Notes under the pieces: model-generated
Seen by the model: the letters and a program-made list of their open reading frames with translations, nothing else
Database searches by the model: none
What the model was told of the DNA's origin: nothing
Program-made: the position numbers and the translations under genes
Source of the DNA: Alphaproteobacteria bacterium HGW-Alphaproteobacteria-3
GTDB taxonomy: Bacteria > Pseudomonadota > Alphaproteobacteria > Parvibaculales > Parvibaculaceae
Direction of reading: 5' to 3'
NCBI GenBank assembly: GCA_002842875.1
Contig: PHEF01000004.1
Coordinates: 1-63,536 of the forward strand
Length of the DNA stretch: 63,536 nucleotides
In this document: in pieces, positions 35,331 to 44,730 of the stretch
Layout: the number at the start of each line of letters is the position of its first letter
Numbering within the stretch: position 1 is the stretch's first letter

Positions 35331-36785
35331 TCAGGCGGGCTTGTCTGCCACCATCAGATAGATGCACTTCGTCGAATCGACTTCGATCGTCACGTTGGCG
35401 ACATCGAGCCCCTCAAGGAGCGCGAGCATGTCGGCTTCCGTGCGATAGACCAAGCTCCAGTCCGTCACGAACTCAAGCGGCCATTCGCAGCTTTCCCGTC
35501 CCTTGCGGACGTTGGCAAGAATGAGCTTGCCGCCCGGCTTCACCTGCTCGTAGAGGTCGCGCGTAAGCGCCCGGGCGCGCCGTGCCGGGAGATAATCGTA
35601 CAGACCCAAGCTGTAGATCACGTCCTGCGGCGGCAAAGCACGAAAAAGCGCACCCGCCTTCAGCAATTGCGCGAACGATGCCTGAAGGCACTGAACTTTC
35701 GCTCGGCCTGCGTGACGCACGACTTCCGGATAGGCGTGCTCGTAGGCGTGTGTAAGAGCTCGCTCGTCCTGGTCGATCAACGTGAAGTTCACCGGCCGCG
35801 GCAGCTTGTCGGTCCGCAGATAATCGTAGACCTCGTAGGCTGAGCCGCAACCAAGATTGGCAATGTTGAGCGGCGTATCGCCCGGCTCTTCTGCAAGGCG
35901 GTCGGCGATGAGCTTCTGCGTCATGCGAAGACGCGTACCGACACAGGCGCCGGTCTCGATACCGATGCGGTGGAGAAGCTTCTCGTAGGGCGTATTGCCG
36001 ACGCGCTGCCACTCATAAACGTAGTTCATGATCTGGAAGTCGCCGGGATAGCCAAGCGGCTTTTCGTAGCAGCGCTTCATCACGGCCCCGGGCATGAAGT
36101 CGGGGGTCAGAACGCGCTCGGCATAGCGCTTGTGGCGCGCCAGGACGACCGGGTCGTGCCAGACCGGCTCGAGCACGTCATTGCCGCGATACCATAGCTC
36201 CTTCCATTGCGGAACCATGCGATCCTCGCAGGCGATCAGCGCTTCGAGAAGAAGCTTCTCACGTTCCTCGCCCGTCGCCTTGAGGCGCGCCTCGAAATTG
36301 CCAAGCACATCCTTGTAGGAACGGAACAGATTGAGGATTTCACTGCAGAGCTGCTGGAACTCCGGCAGGATATCCTCCGAAGTAGCGAAGAGCGGATCGG
36401 CCAGCACCTGCGAGAGAACGAGATTGTCGTGTTCGCTGACAATGCCCGGAATATCGAGATAACCGGAGGTAAACTCCAGGCCCACCACCGTTTTGAGCCC
36501 ATGCGGCTCCACCCGGCGCACGCGGCCGGCACCGCCGAACAGGCGCGCCTCACCCACCCGGAACTCGAACGGAATTTCCGAACCGATGCGATCGTCCCAG
36601 TCTTTCGCATGCGAACTCTGGATCGCAATGCCGGTCATGCTGATATCCCTCAGCTGGGTGCGCTCGCTTCCGATCAGCACCGCCGGAACGGCCTCCCGAA
36701 AGAGCTGCTCCGGCCGGAACCGCTCGGCCCGGTAGAACATTCGGCGACCTTCGGCACCTGTCAGTTGTTCATATGTACGTATCAC
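35331..36785 (-). CDS. PilZ domain - SAM methyltransferase fusion
   Basis: 484 residues from GTG 36785, which has AGGTGG about 5 nt upstream; TTG 36803 and ATG 36740 are alternatives with poorer sites. Residues ~20-110 look like a PilZ domain: the D-x-S-x-x-G motif is there (DISMTG), but the upstream R-x-x-x-R needed for c-di-GMP is not in its usual place, so binding is uncertain. After an alpha-helical linker comes RCYEKPLGYPGDFQIMNYVYEW and the SAM site NIANLGCGSAYEVYDYL, then TLIDQDERAL and DVIYSLGLYDYLP. This C-terminal half resembles proteins annotated for 3-hydroxypalmitate methyl ester synthesis (Ralstonia PhcB type), as far as I can judge by eye. It follows the MMPL exporter by 111 bp. 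Confidence 0.75.
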   Translation of the reverse strand: MIRTYEQLTGAEGRRMFYRAERFRPEQLFREAVPAVLIGSERTQLRDISMTGIAIQSSHAKDWDDRIGSEIPFEFRVGEARLFGGAGRVRRVEPHGLKTVVGLEFTSGYLDIPGIVSEHDNLVLSQVLADPLFATSEDILPEFQQLCSEILNLFRSYKDVLGNFEARLKATGEEREKLLLEALIACEDRMVPQWKELWYRGNDVLEPVWHDPVVLARHKRYAERVLTPDFMPGAVMKRCYEKPLGYPGDFQIMNYVYEWQRVGNTPYEKLLHRIGIETGACVGTRLRMTQKLIADRLAEEPGDTPLNIANLGCGSAYEVYDYLRTDKLPRPVNFTLIDQDERALTHAYEHAYPEVVRHAGRAKVQCLQASFAQLLKAGALFRALPPQDVIYSLGLYDYLPARRARALTRDLYEQVKPGGKLILANVRKGRESCEWPLEFVTDWSLVYRTEADMLALLEGLDVANVTIEVDSTKCIYLMVADKPA

Positions 36786-36896
36786 TGGCCCCACCTGTAT
36801 CAAAAACGGACAACACTAGAGAATCACAGGGTTCCCGCCGTTACAAACCCTAACAATTACTTAAAGCGGCATTGTTGCAACTGCACAATGACCGTT

Positions 36897-39191
36897 TTAG
36901 GCAACAGTCGTGCCAGAGCGCCGGACGCGGGCGTTTTCCATAATTCTCATCACCGGAGGCAGCATCAGCCAGTCGATGAAGAGGTTGGACAAAATCACGA
37001 GTGCAGTCATTGCGCCCAGGGAGCGATTTACCTCGAAACCGGAAAAAGCCAAGGTTCCGAAGCCGACGGTGAGCGACACGGTGATGACGAGCATGGCAAC
37101 CCCGACCACCTCGAAAACATGGTTGATGGCCCCTTCTGGATCGAGACCGCCCTTCCTCGCCTGCTGGTACATCAGAAGGAAGTAGATCGTGTCATCGACG
37201 ACGAGGCCGATGGTCATGGCGGTGACGACCGAGGCTGCAAGGCCGATGTCCTGATAGAGGAGGCCCCAAAGACCGAAGCCCACGAGAGATGGCAGCATGT
37301 TCAGCAGTATGCTGAGCGCGCCAAAGACGGCACTCCGCAGCGCAATACCCACCACCACGGCAATGAGGAGGACAGAAACGAGCGTGGCAAGCATCATCGA
37401 ACGGATGTTGACGCCCGACAGGTTCGCAAAAAGCACATTGATGCCTGTGGCCTGCGCCTGCATTGCCGGCGGCACATTGTCCGCAAGCCACGCTGTCGCC
37501 CGTTCGTCCAGGTCGCGTATCTGGCTCGACGACATCTTCCGCAATATGACGGTGACACGGCTCGATGAGCGGCTGACATTGATCTGGTCGTTCAGCGAAA
37601 CGCCATAGGGAAGCGAGAGTTCGTAGAGGAGGAAATACTGCGCGACGGTCTCCCTGTCGCCGGGCAACGCCTCTGCCGCCCGTCCGGCGTTCATCGCATC
37701 GTGGACGCGCCGCGTCACTTCGGGAATAGCGATAACGCTGACCACGCCCTCTTGTTCGCGTAACCAGGCTTCGAAGGCAGCAAGCCGTTCCTGGTACCCG
37801 GGTTCGAATACGCCTCCATCCTCACCGGAACCGACGTCGAACTCGATGATGTTGAGGCCGGTCAGATGCTCCTCGGCAAAATCCGAATCCTGGCGATAGT
37901 CGAATCGCCAGTCGAAATAACGCGCGAAATCGTCGTCGAGGCGGATATTGCCGAGCCACATGGCGCAGGAAACGACGATAACGCTGCAAAGAAAAAAGAG
38001 CTGCCGGTAGTACCGGTTCACGAAATGGCCGAGGAGCACCATGACGCGCTCGGAGCGTTGCACGGCGGGACGCAGCGGCATCAGCGAAAGCAGCGCCGGC
38101 AACCATGTGAAGGTGAAGACATAAGCAAGGCAAATGCCAACGACCACGACATTACCCTGCTGACGAAGCGGCGGCGCATCGGCAAGGTTCATCGCCAGGA
38201 AGCCGATCATCGTCGTCGCGTTGGTGAGCGTCACCGGCCACAAGTTCATGGAAACGGCCTCGGCGATGGCCTCGTGGCGGCCGACCCCACGCCCAAGTGC
38301 GCCCATGGCGGTCGTCACAATGCGAACGGCGGCTGCCATGTTCACCGTCATGATGATGATGGGGCAGGCAACCGTCGCTGTGTTGATCTCATAACCATAC
38401 CACCCGGCGAGGCCCATGGCGGCGGCGCTCGACAGGCCGAGCAGCGAAAGGATCGCAATGCTCGGCAAGACGGCGCGGACGAACACGAACATGACGAGAG
38501 AGGTGATGATGAGACTGATCGGGATCAGCACCTTGATGTCGTTCAGCGCCGCTTCGGAGAAGGTTGCCATCAGCATCACGTTGCCGGTGAGCTTGACCTC
38601 GATACCTGGATGGCGCGCCTCGAATTCAGCCACAAGAGCGCGCGAGGCCGCCACAATCTCCTGCACCTCGACCGAGGCTTCCGCGGGCAGATTGAAATTG
38701 ACGAGGATGCCGGCGGCGCGCGCATCGGCGGAGAGGAGGCGGTTGCGGATGAGAGAGTCGCCGAGTGCTGTTCGCTCGATGACCCTCGCCTCTTCGGCGG
38801 TAACGTTAGCGGGGTCGGGAACGAGATCGGCAACGGTGAAACTGTCGTCATCAGCCGAAACGTGAGGAAAATTGGTCAGGGCGTCGACACGCGTCGAGTG
38901 CGGCAGACGCCAGGCCCGCGAGACAAGATCGCCAAGTGCCGCCAGCACCTCAGGTTCGGTGATCTTGCGGCCATCGGCCCAGAGCACCATCAAAACATCG
39001 TTGTTCTGGCCGTATTTGGCGTCGAATGCGCGCAGCTTGGCGAGATCCGCGCCCTCGGGATCGAAGAAGACGCGCGTGTCGTAGGACAAGGTGTACCGGA
39101 ATACCCCCGCCGCCGAGACCGCGAAAATGGCAAGACAAAGAACGATGATCAGGCGCGGAAAACGCAAGACCGGATTTCTCGACTTCTGCAT
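36897..39191 (-). CDS. MMPL/RND-family lipid exporter
   Basis: 764 residues, inner-membrane transporter with two repeats, each of one helix, a large periplasmic loop and five more helices, 12 in total. The chain starts with a short basic stretch and the first helix at about 12-30. Conserved family stretches include TRVDALTNF, LTNATTMIGFLAMNLADAPPLRQQG and the second-half VVDDTIYFLLMYQQARKGG. MMPL/HpnN-like proteins move lipids or hydrophobic molecules using the proton gradient. It lacks an adjacent adaptor or outer-membrane partner, typical of lipid-moving members. Probably co-transcribed with the PilZ-methyltransferase. Confidence 0.86.
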   Translation of the reverse strand: MQKSRNPVLRFPRLIIVLCLAIFAVSAAGVFRYTLSYDTRVFFDPEGADLAKLRAFDAKYGQNNDVLMVLWADGRKITEPEVLAALGDLVSRAWRLPHSTRVDALTNFPHVSADDDSFTVADLVPDPANVTAEEARVIERTALGDSLIRNRLLSADARAAGILVNFNLPAEASVEVQEIVAASRALVAEFEARHPGIEVKLTGNVMLMATFSEAALNDIKVLIPISLIITSLVMFVFVRAVLPSIAILSLLGLSSAAAMGLAGWYGYEINTATVACPIIIMTVNMAAAVRIVTTAMGALGRGVGRHEAIAEAVSMNLWPVTLTNATTMIGFLAMNLADAPPLRQQGNVVVVGICLAYVFTFTWLPALLSLMPLRPAVQRSERVMVLLGHFVNRYYRQLFFLCSVIVVSCAMWLGNIRLDDDFARYFDWRFDYRQDSDFAEEHLTGLNIIEFDVGSGEDGGVFEPGYQERLAAFEAWLREQEGVVSVIAIPEVTRRVHDAMNAGRAAEALPGDRETVAQYFLLYELSLPYGVSLNDQINVSRSSSRVTVILRKMSSSQIRDLDERATAWLADNVPPAMQAQATGINVLFANLSGVNIRSMMLATLVSVLLIAVVVGIALRSAVFGALSILLNMLPSLVGFGLWGLLYQDIGLAASVVTAMTIGLVVDDTIYFLLMYQQARKGGLDPEGAINHVFEVVGVAMLVITVSLTVGFGTLAFSGFEVNRSLGAMTALVILSNLFIDWLMLPPVMRIMENARVRRSGTTVA

Positions 39192-39446
39192 GGAATTGCG
39201 CAGCTGCCCCCCTTGATCGATCCAGCGCGGACATAAACTGGGGGATTCCCGCGCGAAAGAAAAGCGGCGATTTACCTTTGTTAACGCCGCGGTGCCTTTC
39301 GGGAAACAATGATTTAACGCCGTTTATGGCATTAAGGATGACGGGAGCGAGTGCGGTTCAGTGCGCGGCACGCGTTTCCGGGGGGATGACCGGTCGAGAG
39401 GCTTGCAAAAGCCAGGCGGCCGCACCTAGGACCCAAGGGTACGAGC

Positions 39447-40757
39447 ATGAGCAATTCGGCGCTCGTCAATCTGGCAACGGTCGGCAGCGACGAGCTGCAG
39501 GCAATGCCGATATCAGCCTTCACGGCCGGCCTGGAACAGATGTCGGCCGAGGGCATCGTTCGGTTCCGGCGGCTGCGCAAACTGAGCGGGCCGCAGCGCT
39601 CAGCACTTGAGAAATTCCTTGTCGAACACCCAGACAAACGGCCCGGCGGTGGCGGTGGCGAGCCCGGCGCACCGGCCAGACATGCCGACGAAGAAGGCGA
39701 GAAGAACAAGAAGAAAAAGTCCAGGGAAGCCGGCATCGGATGGGAAATCCTGCTTCGCGTCATCGCGTGGTGGGAAGGTATGGAAACCGACGACGTCGCC
39801 CGCGCCAAGGGCATCAAGCGCAGGCAAAAAAGGAAAGTGGCGCCGCCGGCAACCGCCCGGAATCAGGCAGCGCCCGCCGCGGCACCAGCGGCAGCGCCCG
39901 AGCCGCCAATATCAATGAGCCGTTTGGAGATCATTCAGAAACTCTGGGGTCCGGGGTTCAGCCTGCCCGGCGGCGCGGACTTCGCCCTGCTCGTGGCGGA
40001 ACGAGCTAGCCTCAAAAGCAAGGGGCGCTTCCTCGACCTCGCGCCGGGCCTTGGCGGCGGCATGCGGGCCGTTGCAACAAAACACGGGATTACGATCCTC
40101 GGTATCGAAGCCGATGCGGAAGTTGCCGCCGAGGCACTACGCCTCGCCACCGAACAGGGGATGGGGGAGACCGCGCCTGTCCGCGCCTGCGGGCCCGAGG
40201 GATTGAAGCCGGCGGACTTCGAGCCCGCGGAGGGTCATGCCGCAATCTTCATGCGCGAATCCATGTTCGCGGTCGATGACCGCGAGACGATGCTTGCGGA
40301 GATAAATCATGGGCTCGCCGAGAGCGGTTCCCTGATCCTGACCGACTTCATTCTCGCGACGGGGATTGGTGTGGACACGGAAGAAGCACCGGCGCTCGCC
40401 GCATGGCGGATGGCAGAGGGCGGCTCCGCAGCCCCCTGGACCGAAGCCGAATATCGCCGGGCGCTGGAAGCGCAGAATTACAAATTGGAGAGCTTCGAGG
40501 ACCTGACCCTAGCCTATCTGCCGCTTATTCAGTCCGGCTGGCGGCAGCTTCACGATTGCCTGCAAAAAGCCAAACTTCTGCCGGAAACGGCTACCACATT
40601 GATGGAGGAAGGCGCTGTCTGGCTGGCTCGCTGTCAGGCATTGGAAACGAAACAGCTTCGGCTCGTCCTCATTCATGCGACCCGCACTTCTACGGGGAGC
40701 GGGGCGAACGCCGAAGCGGATTTCGCATCGGAAGATGCAGACGAAGCAAATGGCTAG
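39447..40757 (+). CDS. SAM-dependent methyltransferase with basic N-terminal region
   Basis: 436 residues. The first ~75 residues are of unknown type, followed by a Lys-rich patch (EKNKKKKSRE near 90-100) and an Ala/Pro linker (about 133-152). The C-terminal ~280 residues carry a class I methyltransferase: FLDLAPGLGGGMRAVA as the SAM motif I, then ILGIEAD for motif II and SLILTDFIL. The substrate is unknown; the basic patch could bind nucleic acid or membrane. It is divergent from the MMPL exporter across 255 bp that hold TTAACGCCG twice (39281-39289 and 39314-39322). A small gene overlaps its stop codon. Confidence 0.78.
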   Translation: MSNSALVNLATVGSDELQAMPISAFTAGLEQMSAEGIVRFRRLRKLSGPQRSALEKFLVEHPDKRPGGGGGEPGAPARHADEEGEKNKKKKSREAGIGWEILLRVIAWWEGMETDDVARAKGIKRRQKRKVAPPATARNQAAPAAAPAAAPEPPISMSRLEIIQKLWGPGFSLPGGADFALLVAERASLKSKGRFLDLAPGLGGGMRAVATKHGITILGIEADAEVAAEALRLATEQGMGETAPVRACGPEGLKPADFEPAEGHAAIFMRESMFAVDDRETMLAEINHGLAESGSLILTDFILATGIGVDTEEAPALAAWRMAEGGSAAPWTEAEYRRALEAQNYKLESFEDLTLAYLPLIQSGWRQLHDCLQKAKLLPETATTLMEEGAVWLARCQALETKQLRLVLIHATRTSTGSGANAEADFASEDADEANG

Positions 40758-40968
40758 ATTTGAAAGGCATGGGACCGGACCGGACTCCGGTGTCGTGGAA
40801 TCGGAAATGCAACAGCACACGTCACAGACCACGGAAACCCGCCGTCGCGTTGAACCGATCTTCGACGCGTCGGGTTCGCTGAAGCGGCACGTCATGTCGA
40901 AGATCGATGAAATCCGCACAAACCACCTACGCGAAGCAGCGGACGGCAACGATCAGAGCGGCCGCTGA
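40750..40968 (+). CDS. Small protein overlapping the methyltransferase gene
   Basis: 72 residues from ATG 40750, overlapping the upstream stop by 8 nt in another frame, as coupled genes do. It is hydrophilic, with Gln/Thr/Glu-rich middle and a predicted helix in RHVMSKIDEIRTNHLREAA at the end. No family is recognised. Coding status rests on position and overlap only. Confidence 0.4.
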   Translation: MARFERHGTGPDSGVVESEMQQHTSQTTETRRRVEPIFDASGSLKRHVMSKIDEIRTNHLREAADGNDQSGR

Positions 40969-40975
40969 ACCGCGC

Positions 40976-41842
40976 TCAATCGATTTCCAGGTCGTTCATA
41001 TCGGAGTGAGGCTGTGCGGCGGCCGTCCGCTTCTGGTGATACCGATAACGAAGCATGGCGACCGGGATTGATGCGAGATAGATCGCACCGAGGCCGGTAA
41101 AGGCAATCCAGGGATAATTCAGGATGACGGCCGCGCTCATGCCGACGAGCAGGAGCACCGGCAGCACCATGTCGCGGCGGATGCGCAGCCCCATGCGCTT
41201 GCCCGAGAAAGTCGGGATCTGGCTCACCATCAGAAATGCAATGACGAGTACGAGCGCAGCGATGAGAAGCGGCGTCTCCTTGACCCATTCAACGCCGATG
41301 AAAGAGAGATAGAGCGGCATCATGACAAGACCGGCGGCTGCGGGCGAAGGCACGCCCACGAAGTAGTTCCCCGTCCAGACCGGTTTGTCCGGGTCTTCGA
41401 GCGCAACATTGAACCGGGCAAGACGCAACGCGCAGCAAACGGAAAATCCGAGAACGGCAATCCAGCCAAGTCCGCCGATTTCTCCCAGAGACCAGAGATA
41501 GAGGATCACCACCGGCGCAACGCCGAAATTCACAAAATCGGTAAGCGAGTCGAGTTCCGCGCCGAAACGAGTGGAACCCCGCAGCATGCGCGCGATGCGG
41601 CCATCCAGTGCGTCGAAGACGGAGGCAATAATGATCGCGGCAACCGCCGCTTCAAAACGGCCTTCGATGGCAAAGCGAATGGCAGTGAGCCCCGCGCAGA
41701 GCGCGAGGACGGTCAGCGAATTCGGGACGATGGTGCGCACGGGCAGTTGCGAAAATTGCCGCGCGCGACGCTCGCGCATGGTCTCGGTTGCCCGGAAGCT
41801 TGCACCGGGCCGCGGCTCGAAGGGTGGAATGGAGCCAGCCAT
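40976..41842 (-). CDS. pssA: CDP-diacylglycerol-serine O-phosphatidyltransferase
   Basis: 288 residues, integral membrane. The CDP-alcohol phosphotransferase motif D-G-x2-A-R-x8-G-x3-D-x3-D is complete (Asp80-Gly81, Ala84-Arg85, Gly94, Asp98, Asp102). It makes phosphatidylserine from CDP-diacylglycerol and serine, the step before Psd. It is downstream of psd with a 39-bp gap, the usual alphaproteobacterial arrangement. About 25 extra N-terminal residues precede the common core, and an internal Met at 22 could be the real start. Confidence 0.95.
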   Translation of the reverse strand: MAGSIPPFEPRPGASFRATETMRERRARQFSQLPVRTIVPNSLTVLALCAGLTAIRFAIEGRFEAAVAAIIIASVFDALDGRIARMLRGSTRFGAELDSLTDFVNFGVAPVVILYLWSLGEIGGLGWIAVLGFSVCCALRLARFNVALEDPDKPVWTGNYFVGVPSPAAAGLVMMPLYLSFIGVEWVKETPLLIAALVLVIAFLMVSQIPTFSGKRMGLRIRRDMVLPVLLLVGMSAAVILNYPWIAFTGLGAIYLASIPVAMLRYRYHQKRTAAAQPHSDMNDLEID

Positions 41843-41881
41843 CTGTTTCAGTCCTTTGCAGTCAAAGCCGGCACTCGTTCC

Positions 41882-42562
41882 CTAAAGATGGTGAGGTTCG
41901 ACGGAGATCGAATCCGCCAGCACCGTCTCGCCGGCAATGGCCGTCTGGCCGACCGCAACGAGAGGGATGGCGCCTTGCGGCAGGTAGACGTCGAGGCGGC
42001 TGCCGAAACGGATGATACCGAAGCGTTCGCCTGCGGCGAGGTCGTGTCCTTCCCGGGCATCGCAAACGATACGCCTCGCGACGAGGCCGGCGATCTGCAC
42101 GACGACGACCTGTTCGCCATCCGCGCGTTCGATCAGCAGCGAATTACGCTCATTGGCATCGCTTGCCTTGTCGAGATCGGCGTTGAGGAAAAGGCCCGGC
42201 CGATAAGCAACGCGCTTCACCTTGCCCGCGACGGGTGCGCGGTTCACATGGCAGTTGAAGACATTCATGAAGATGCTGACGCGCGTGCGCGTCATGTCGC
42301 CAAGGCCAAGCTCTTCCGGCGGAGAAGCTTCGGTGATCATGTTCACGACGCCGTCGGCCGGACTGATGACGAGACCTTCCCGGGAAGGGGTCACGCGATC
42401 CGGGTCGCGGAAAAAATAGAGACACCAGAGCGTCAGAATAACGCCAATCCACCCGAGCGGATTCCAGATCAGGAAAAGCACGACGGTCACCGCGCCGAAA
42501 ATGAGCACCCAGCGGTGCCCCTCGCGGTGTATGGGCGTCAGGATCGAGGTAATGCTGTCCAT
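41882..42562 (-). CDS. psd: Phosphatidylserine decarboxylase
   Basis: 226 residues from ATG 42562 (GAAGAG upstream). This is the short, archaeal-like type: two hydrophobic helices near the N-terminus (about 17-50), [18 protein letters not shown], and the self-cleavage site [10 protein letters not shown], where Ser188 becomes the pyruvoyl group. It turns phosphatidylserine into phosphatidylethanolamine. A longer open frame to 42895 overlaps the ABC transporter gene and is not used. Confidence 0.95.
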   Translation of the reverse strand: MDSITSILTPIHREGHRWVLIFGAVTVVLFLIWNPLGWIGVILTLWCLYFFRDPDRVTPSREGLVISPADGVVNMITEASPPEELGLGDMTRTRVSIFMNVFNCHVNRAPVAGKVKRVAYRPGLFLNADLDKASDANERNSLLIERADGEQVVVVQIAGLVARRIVCDAREGHDLAAGERFGIIRFGSRLDVYLPQGAIPLVAVGQTAIAGETVLADSISVEPHHL

Positions 42563-42641
42563 AAAACTCTTCTCGGCCTCTTGTTCCCGGCGGTGGCCGG
42601 GCTGTGATTTCGATGGAGTGTAACCCGGCACGCGCTCCGGG

Positions 42642-44582
42642 TTAAGCAAATCCGGGATCGGCCACAGCGGGTGCCATCCCGTTTTCGTCCCGTATTTCGC
42701 CTTCCTCGCTCGCGGCAAACTGCCGCTCCTCGTCGCCGCGATCCGCCTCCTCCGTCTCGCGCTGACGGTTCCACATGGCGGCATAGGCGCCGCCCAGCGC
42801 CAGAAGCTCCTCGTGATGGCCGCGCTCCACCACCCGTCCGCCGTCGAGAACGAGAATTTCATCCGCGTCCACGACGGTCGAAAGGCGATGCGCAATGACC
42901 AACGTCGTCCGGTTTTGCGATATCCGCTTCAGCGCCGTCTGGATGTCCTTCTCGGTATGCGTATCGAGCGCGGACGTTGCCTCGTCCAGCAGAAGAAGTG
43001 GTGGATTTTTCAGGATCGTCCGCGCTATCGCAACGCGCTGCTTTTCGCCCCCCGACAGCTTCAGGCCCCGCTCTCCAACACGGGTCTCATAGCCCTGCGG
43101 CAACCCATCGATGAAGCGCCCAATCTGAGCGAGTTCCGCCGCCTTGCGGACCTCCGCGTCCGTCGCATCGGGCCTGCCGTAACGAATGTTGTAGTGGATG
43201 GTGTCGTTGAAGAGGACGGTGTCTTGCGGAACCATGCCGATGACCGCACGCAGACTGTCCTGGCGGACGTCGCGTATATCCTGCCCGTCAATTCGCACGG
43301 CCCCATCTGAAATGTCGTAGAAGCGGAAGAGGATACGGGCAATCGTCGATTTGCCGGCTCCGGACGGCCCGACAATCGCAAGTGTCGCACCGGCGGGGAC
43401 GCGAAACGAAACGCCGTCCAGAATGCGGCGGTCGCGGTCGTAGTAGAAACTGACATTGTCGAAGACGATTTCACCGCCGGAAATGACGAGAGCGCCGGCG
43501 TCCGGCTTGTCCTCGATTTCGGCTGGAACCTCAAGCAAATCGAACATGGTTTCCATGTCGATCAATGCCTGCCTGATTTCGCGATAGACCGTACCCAGAA
43601 GATTGAGCGGCTGATAAAGCTGGATGAGATAGGCATTGATCATCACAAAGGAGCCGACGGTCAGCACGCCTTCCGCGATACCGTTTGCAGCCATGAGCAT
43701 CAAGGCGGTGAGCCCTCCGCTGAAAATCAGCGTCTGGCCGGTGTTCAGCAACGAGAGCGAGGTCGCCGTCTTGATCGCAGCACGCTCGTAACCTTCCATC
43801 GAACGGTTGAAGCGTCGCGTTTCGTGTTCTTCGTTGCCGAAATACTTGACCGTCTCGTAGTTCAGGAGACTGTCCACGGCCTTGGTGTTCGCCTCGGTGT
43901 CGAGGTCGTTCATCTCGCGGCGAAAGCGCGTGCGCCACTCCGTTATCGTGAAGGTGAAGGCCATGTAGACGATGACTGTGGCGGCTGTGACGGCCGAGTA
44001 CCGGATGTCGAAGGCGTAGGCGAGAATGACACAGACGAGGGCGAGCTCGATGATTGTCGGAACGATGTTGAAGAGCGAAAAACGCAGCAGAAAATCGATG
44101 CCCTTGGTGCCGCGCTCGATCACGCGCGAGAGGCCGCCGGTGCGCCGCTCCAGATGAAAACGCAGAGACAACGCATGGAGATGACGGAACGTCTCGACCG
44201 CCAGTTCGCGCACCGCATTCTGGCCGACCTTTGCGAAAATCGCGTCGCGAAGCTGCGCCAGCGCGATCATCATGATGCGGCCAATGCCGTAACTCACGAT
44301 CAGCATGACGGGCACGACGATGACGGCCGCTGCTACCGTTTCGGGCGAGAGGGCATCCACCGCTTCCTTGTAAAGGAAGGGGACATAGACCGTGATTCCC
44401 TTTGCGGCGATGAGTGCCACCATCGCCAGACCGACACGCAGGCGCAGGTCCGCCCTGCCCTTCGGCCAGAGACGGGGCAACATGTTCGCGAGCGTCCGGG
44501 CCGCGTTGCGGCGGACGTTCGGCGCCTTGCCCGTTACGGGATCGGGGCCGTCTCGCGAGGCAAGCTTCAGTCCGGGTGACAT
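42642..44582 (-). CDS. Atm1-type ABC transporter, fused permease and ATPase
   Basis: 646 residues from ATG 44582. The upstream extension (to 44696) crosses a strong terminator of the previous gene and is rejected. Six transmembrane helices (about 50-310) come first, with [48 protein letters not shown] and [13 protein letters not shown], which are typical of the Atm1/HMT1 iron-sulfur or heavy-metal branch. The ATPase then has Walker [10 protein letters not shown], signature [13 protein letters not shown] and Walker [13 protein letters not shown]. It exports a thiol- or sulfur-containing compound in the known members. A hairpin overlaps its stop codon (42622-42643), possibly limiting read-through to psd. 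Confidence 0.93.
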   Translation of the reverse strand: MSPGLKLASRDGPDPVTGKAPNVRRNAARTLANMLPRLWPKGRADLRLRVGLAMVALIAAKGITVYVPFLYKEAVDALSPETVAAAVIVVPVMLIVSYGIGRIMMIALAQLRDAIFAKVGQNAVRELAVETFRHLHALSLRFHLERRTGGLSRVIERGTKGIDFLLRFSLFNIVPTIIELALVCVILAYAFDIRYSAVTAATVIVYMAFTFTITEWRTRFRREMNDLDTEANTKAVDSLLNYETVKYFGNEEHETRRFNRSMEGYERAAIKTATSLSLLNTGQTLIFSGGLTALMLMAANGIAEGVLTVGSFVMINAYLIQLYQPLNLLGTVYREIRQALIDMETMFDLLEVPAEIEDKPDAGALVISGGEIVFDNVSFYYDRDRRILDGVSFRVPAGATLAIVGPSGAGKSTIARILFRFYDISDGAVRIDGQDIRDVRQDSLRAVIGMVPQDTVLFNDTIHYNIRYGRPDATDAEVRKAAELAQIGRFIDGLPQGYETRVGERGLKLSGGEKQRVAIARTILKNPPLLLLDEATSALDTHTEKDIQTALKRISQNRTTLVIAHRLSTVVDADEILVLDGGRVVERGHHEELLALGGAYAAMWNRQRETEEADRGDEERQFAASEEGEIRDENGMAPAVADPGFA

Positions 44583-44647
44583 CGGTTGCAGGGTCTCCGC
44601 TCCGGCGGCCGCGCGCAGGCAGCGGCTTCGCCAAGGCATTCGCGTAC

Positions 44648-44683
44648 AAAGCAAACGCCCCGTCCGGGAGCCCGGACGGGGCG
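44648..44683 (-). terminator. Rho-independent terminator of the LysM gene
   Basis: A 12-bp stem CGCCCCGTCCGG/CCGGACGGGGCG with a GAGC-type loop is followed on the minus strand by TTTGCTTT. It lies 48 nt past the LysM stop and ahead of the ABC transporter start, and it shows that the ABC gene begins downstream at 44582. Confidence 0.85.
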
Positions 44684-44730
44684 CTGTTCCACACACTAGA
44701 TAAGCCTAATCAGGCCGGGGACAAGATTTT

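Noticed and set aside
44583..44696. Longer N-terminus for the ABC transporter
   Set aside because: The region contains the terminator of the preceding LysM gene and is Arg-rich without any transporter similarity.
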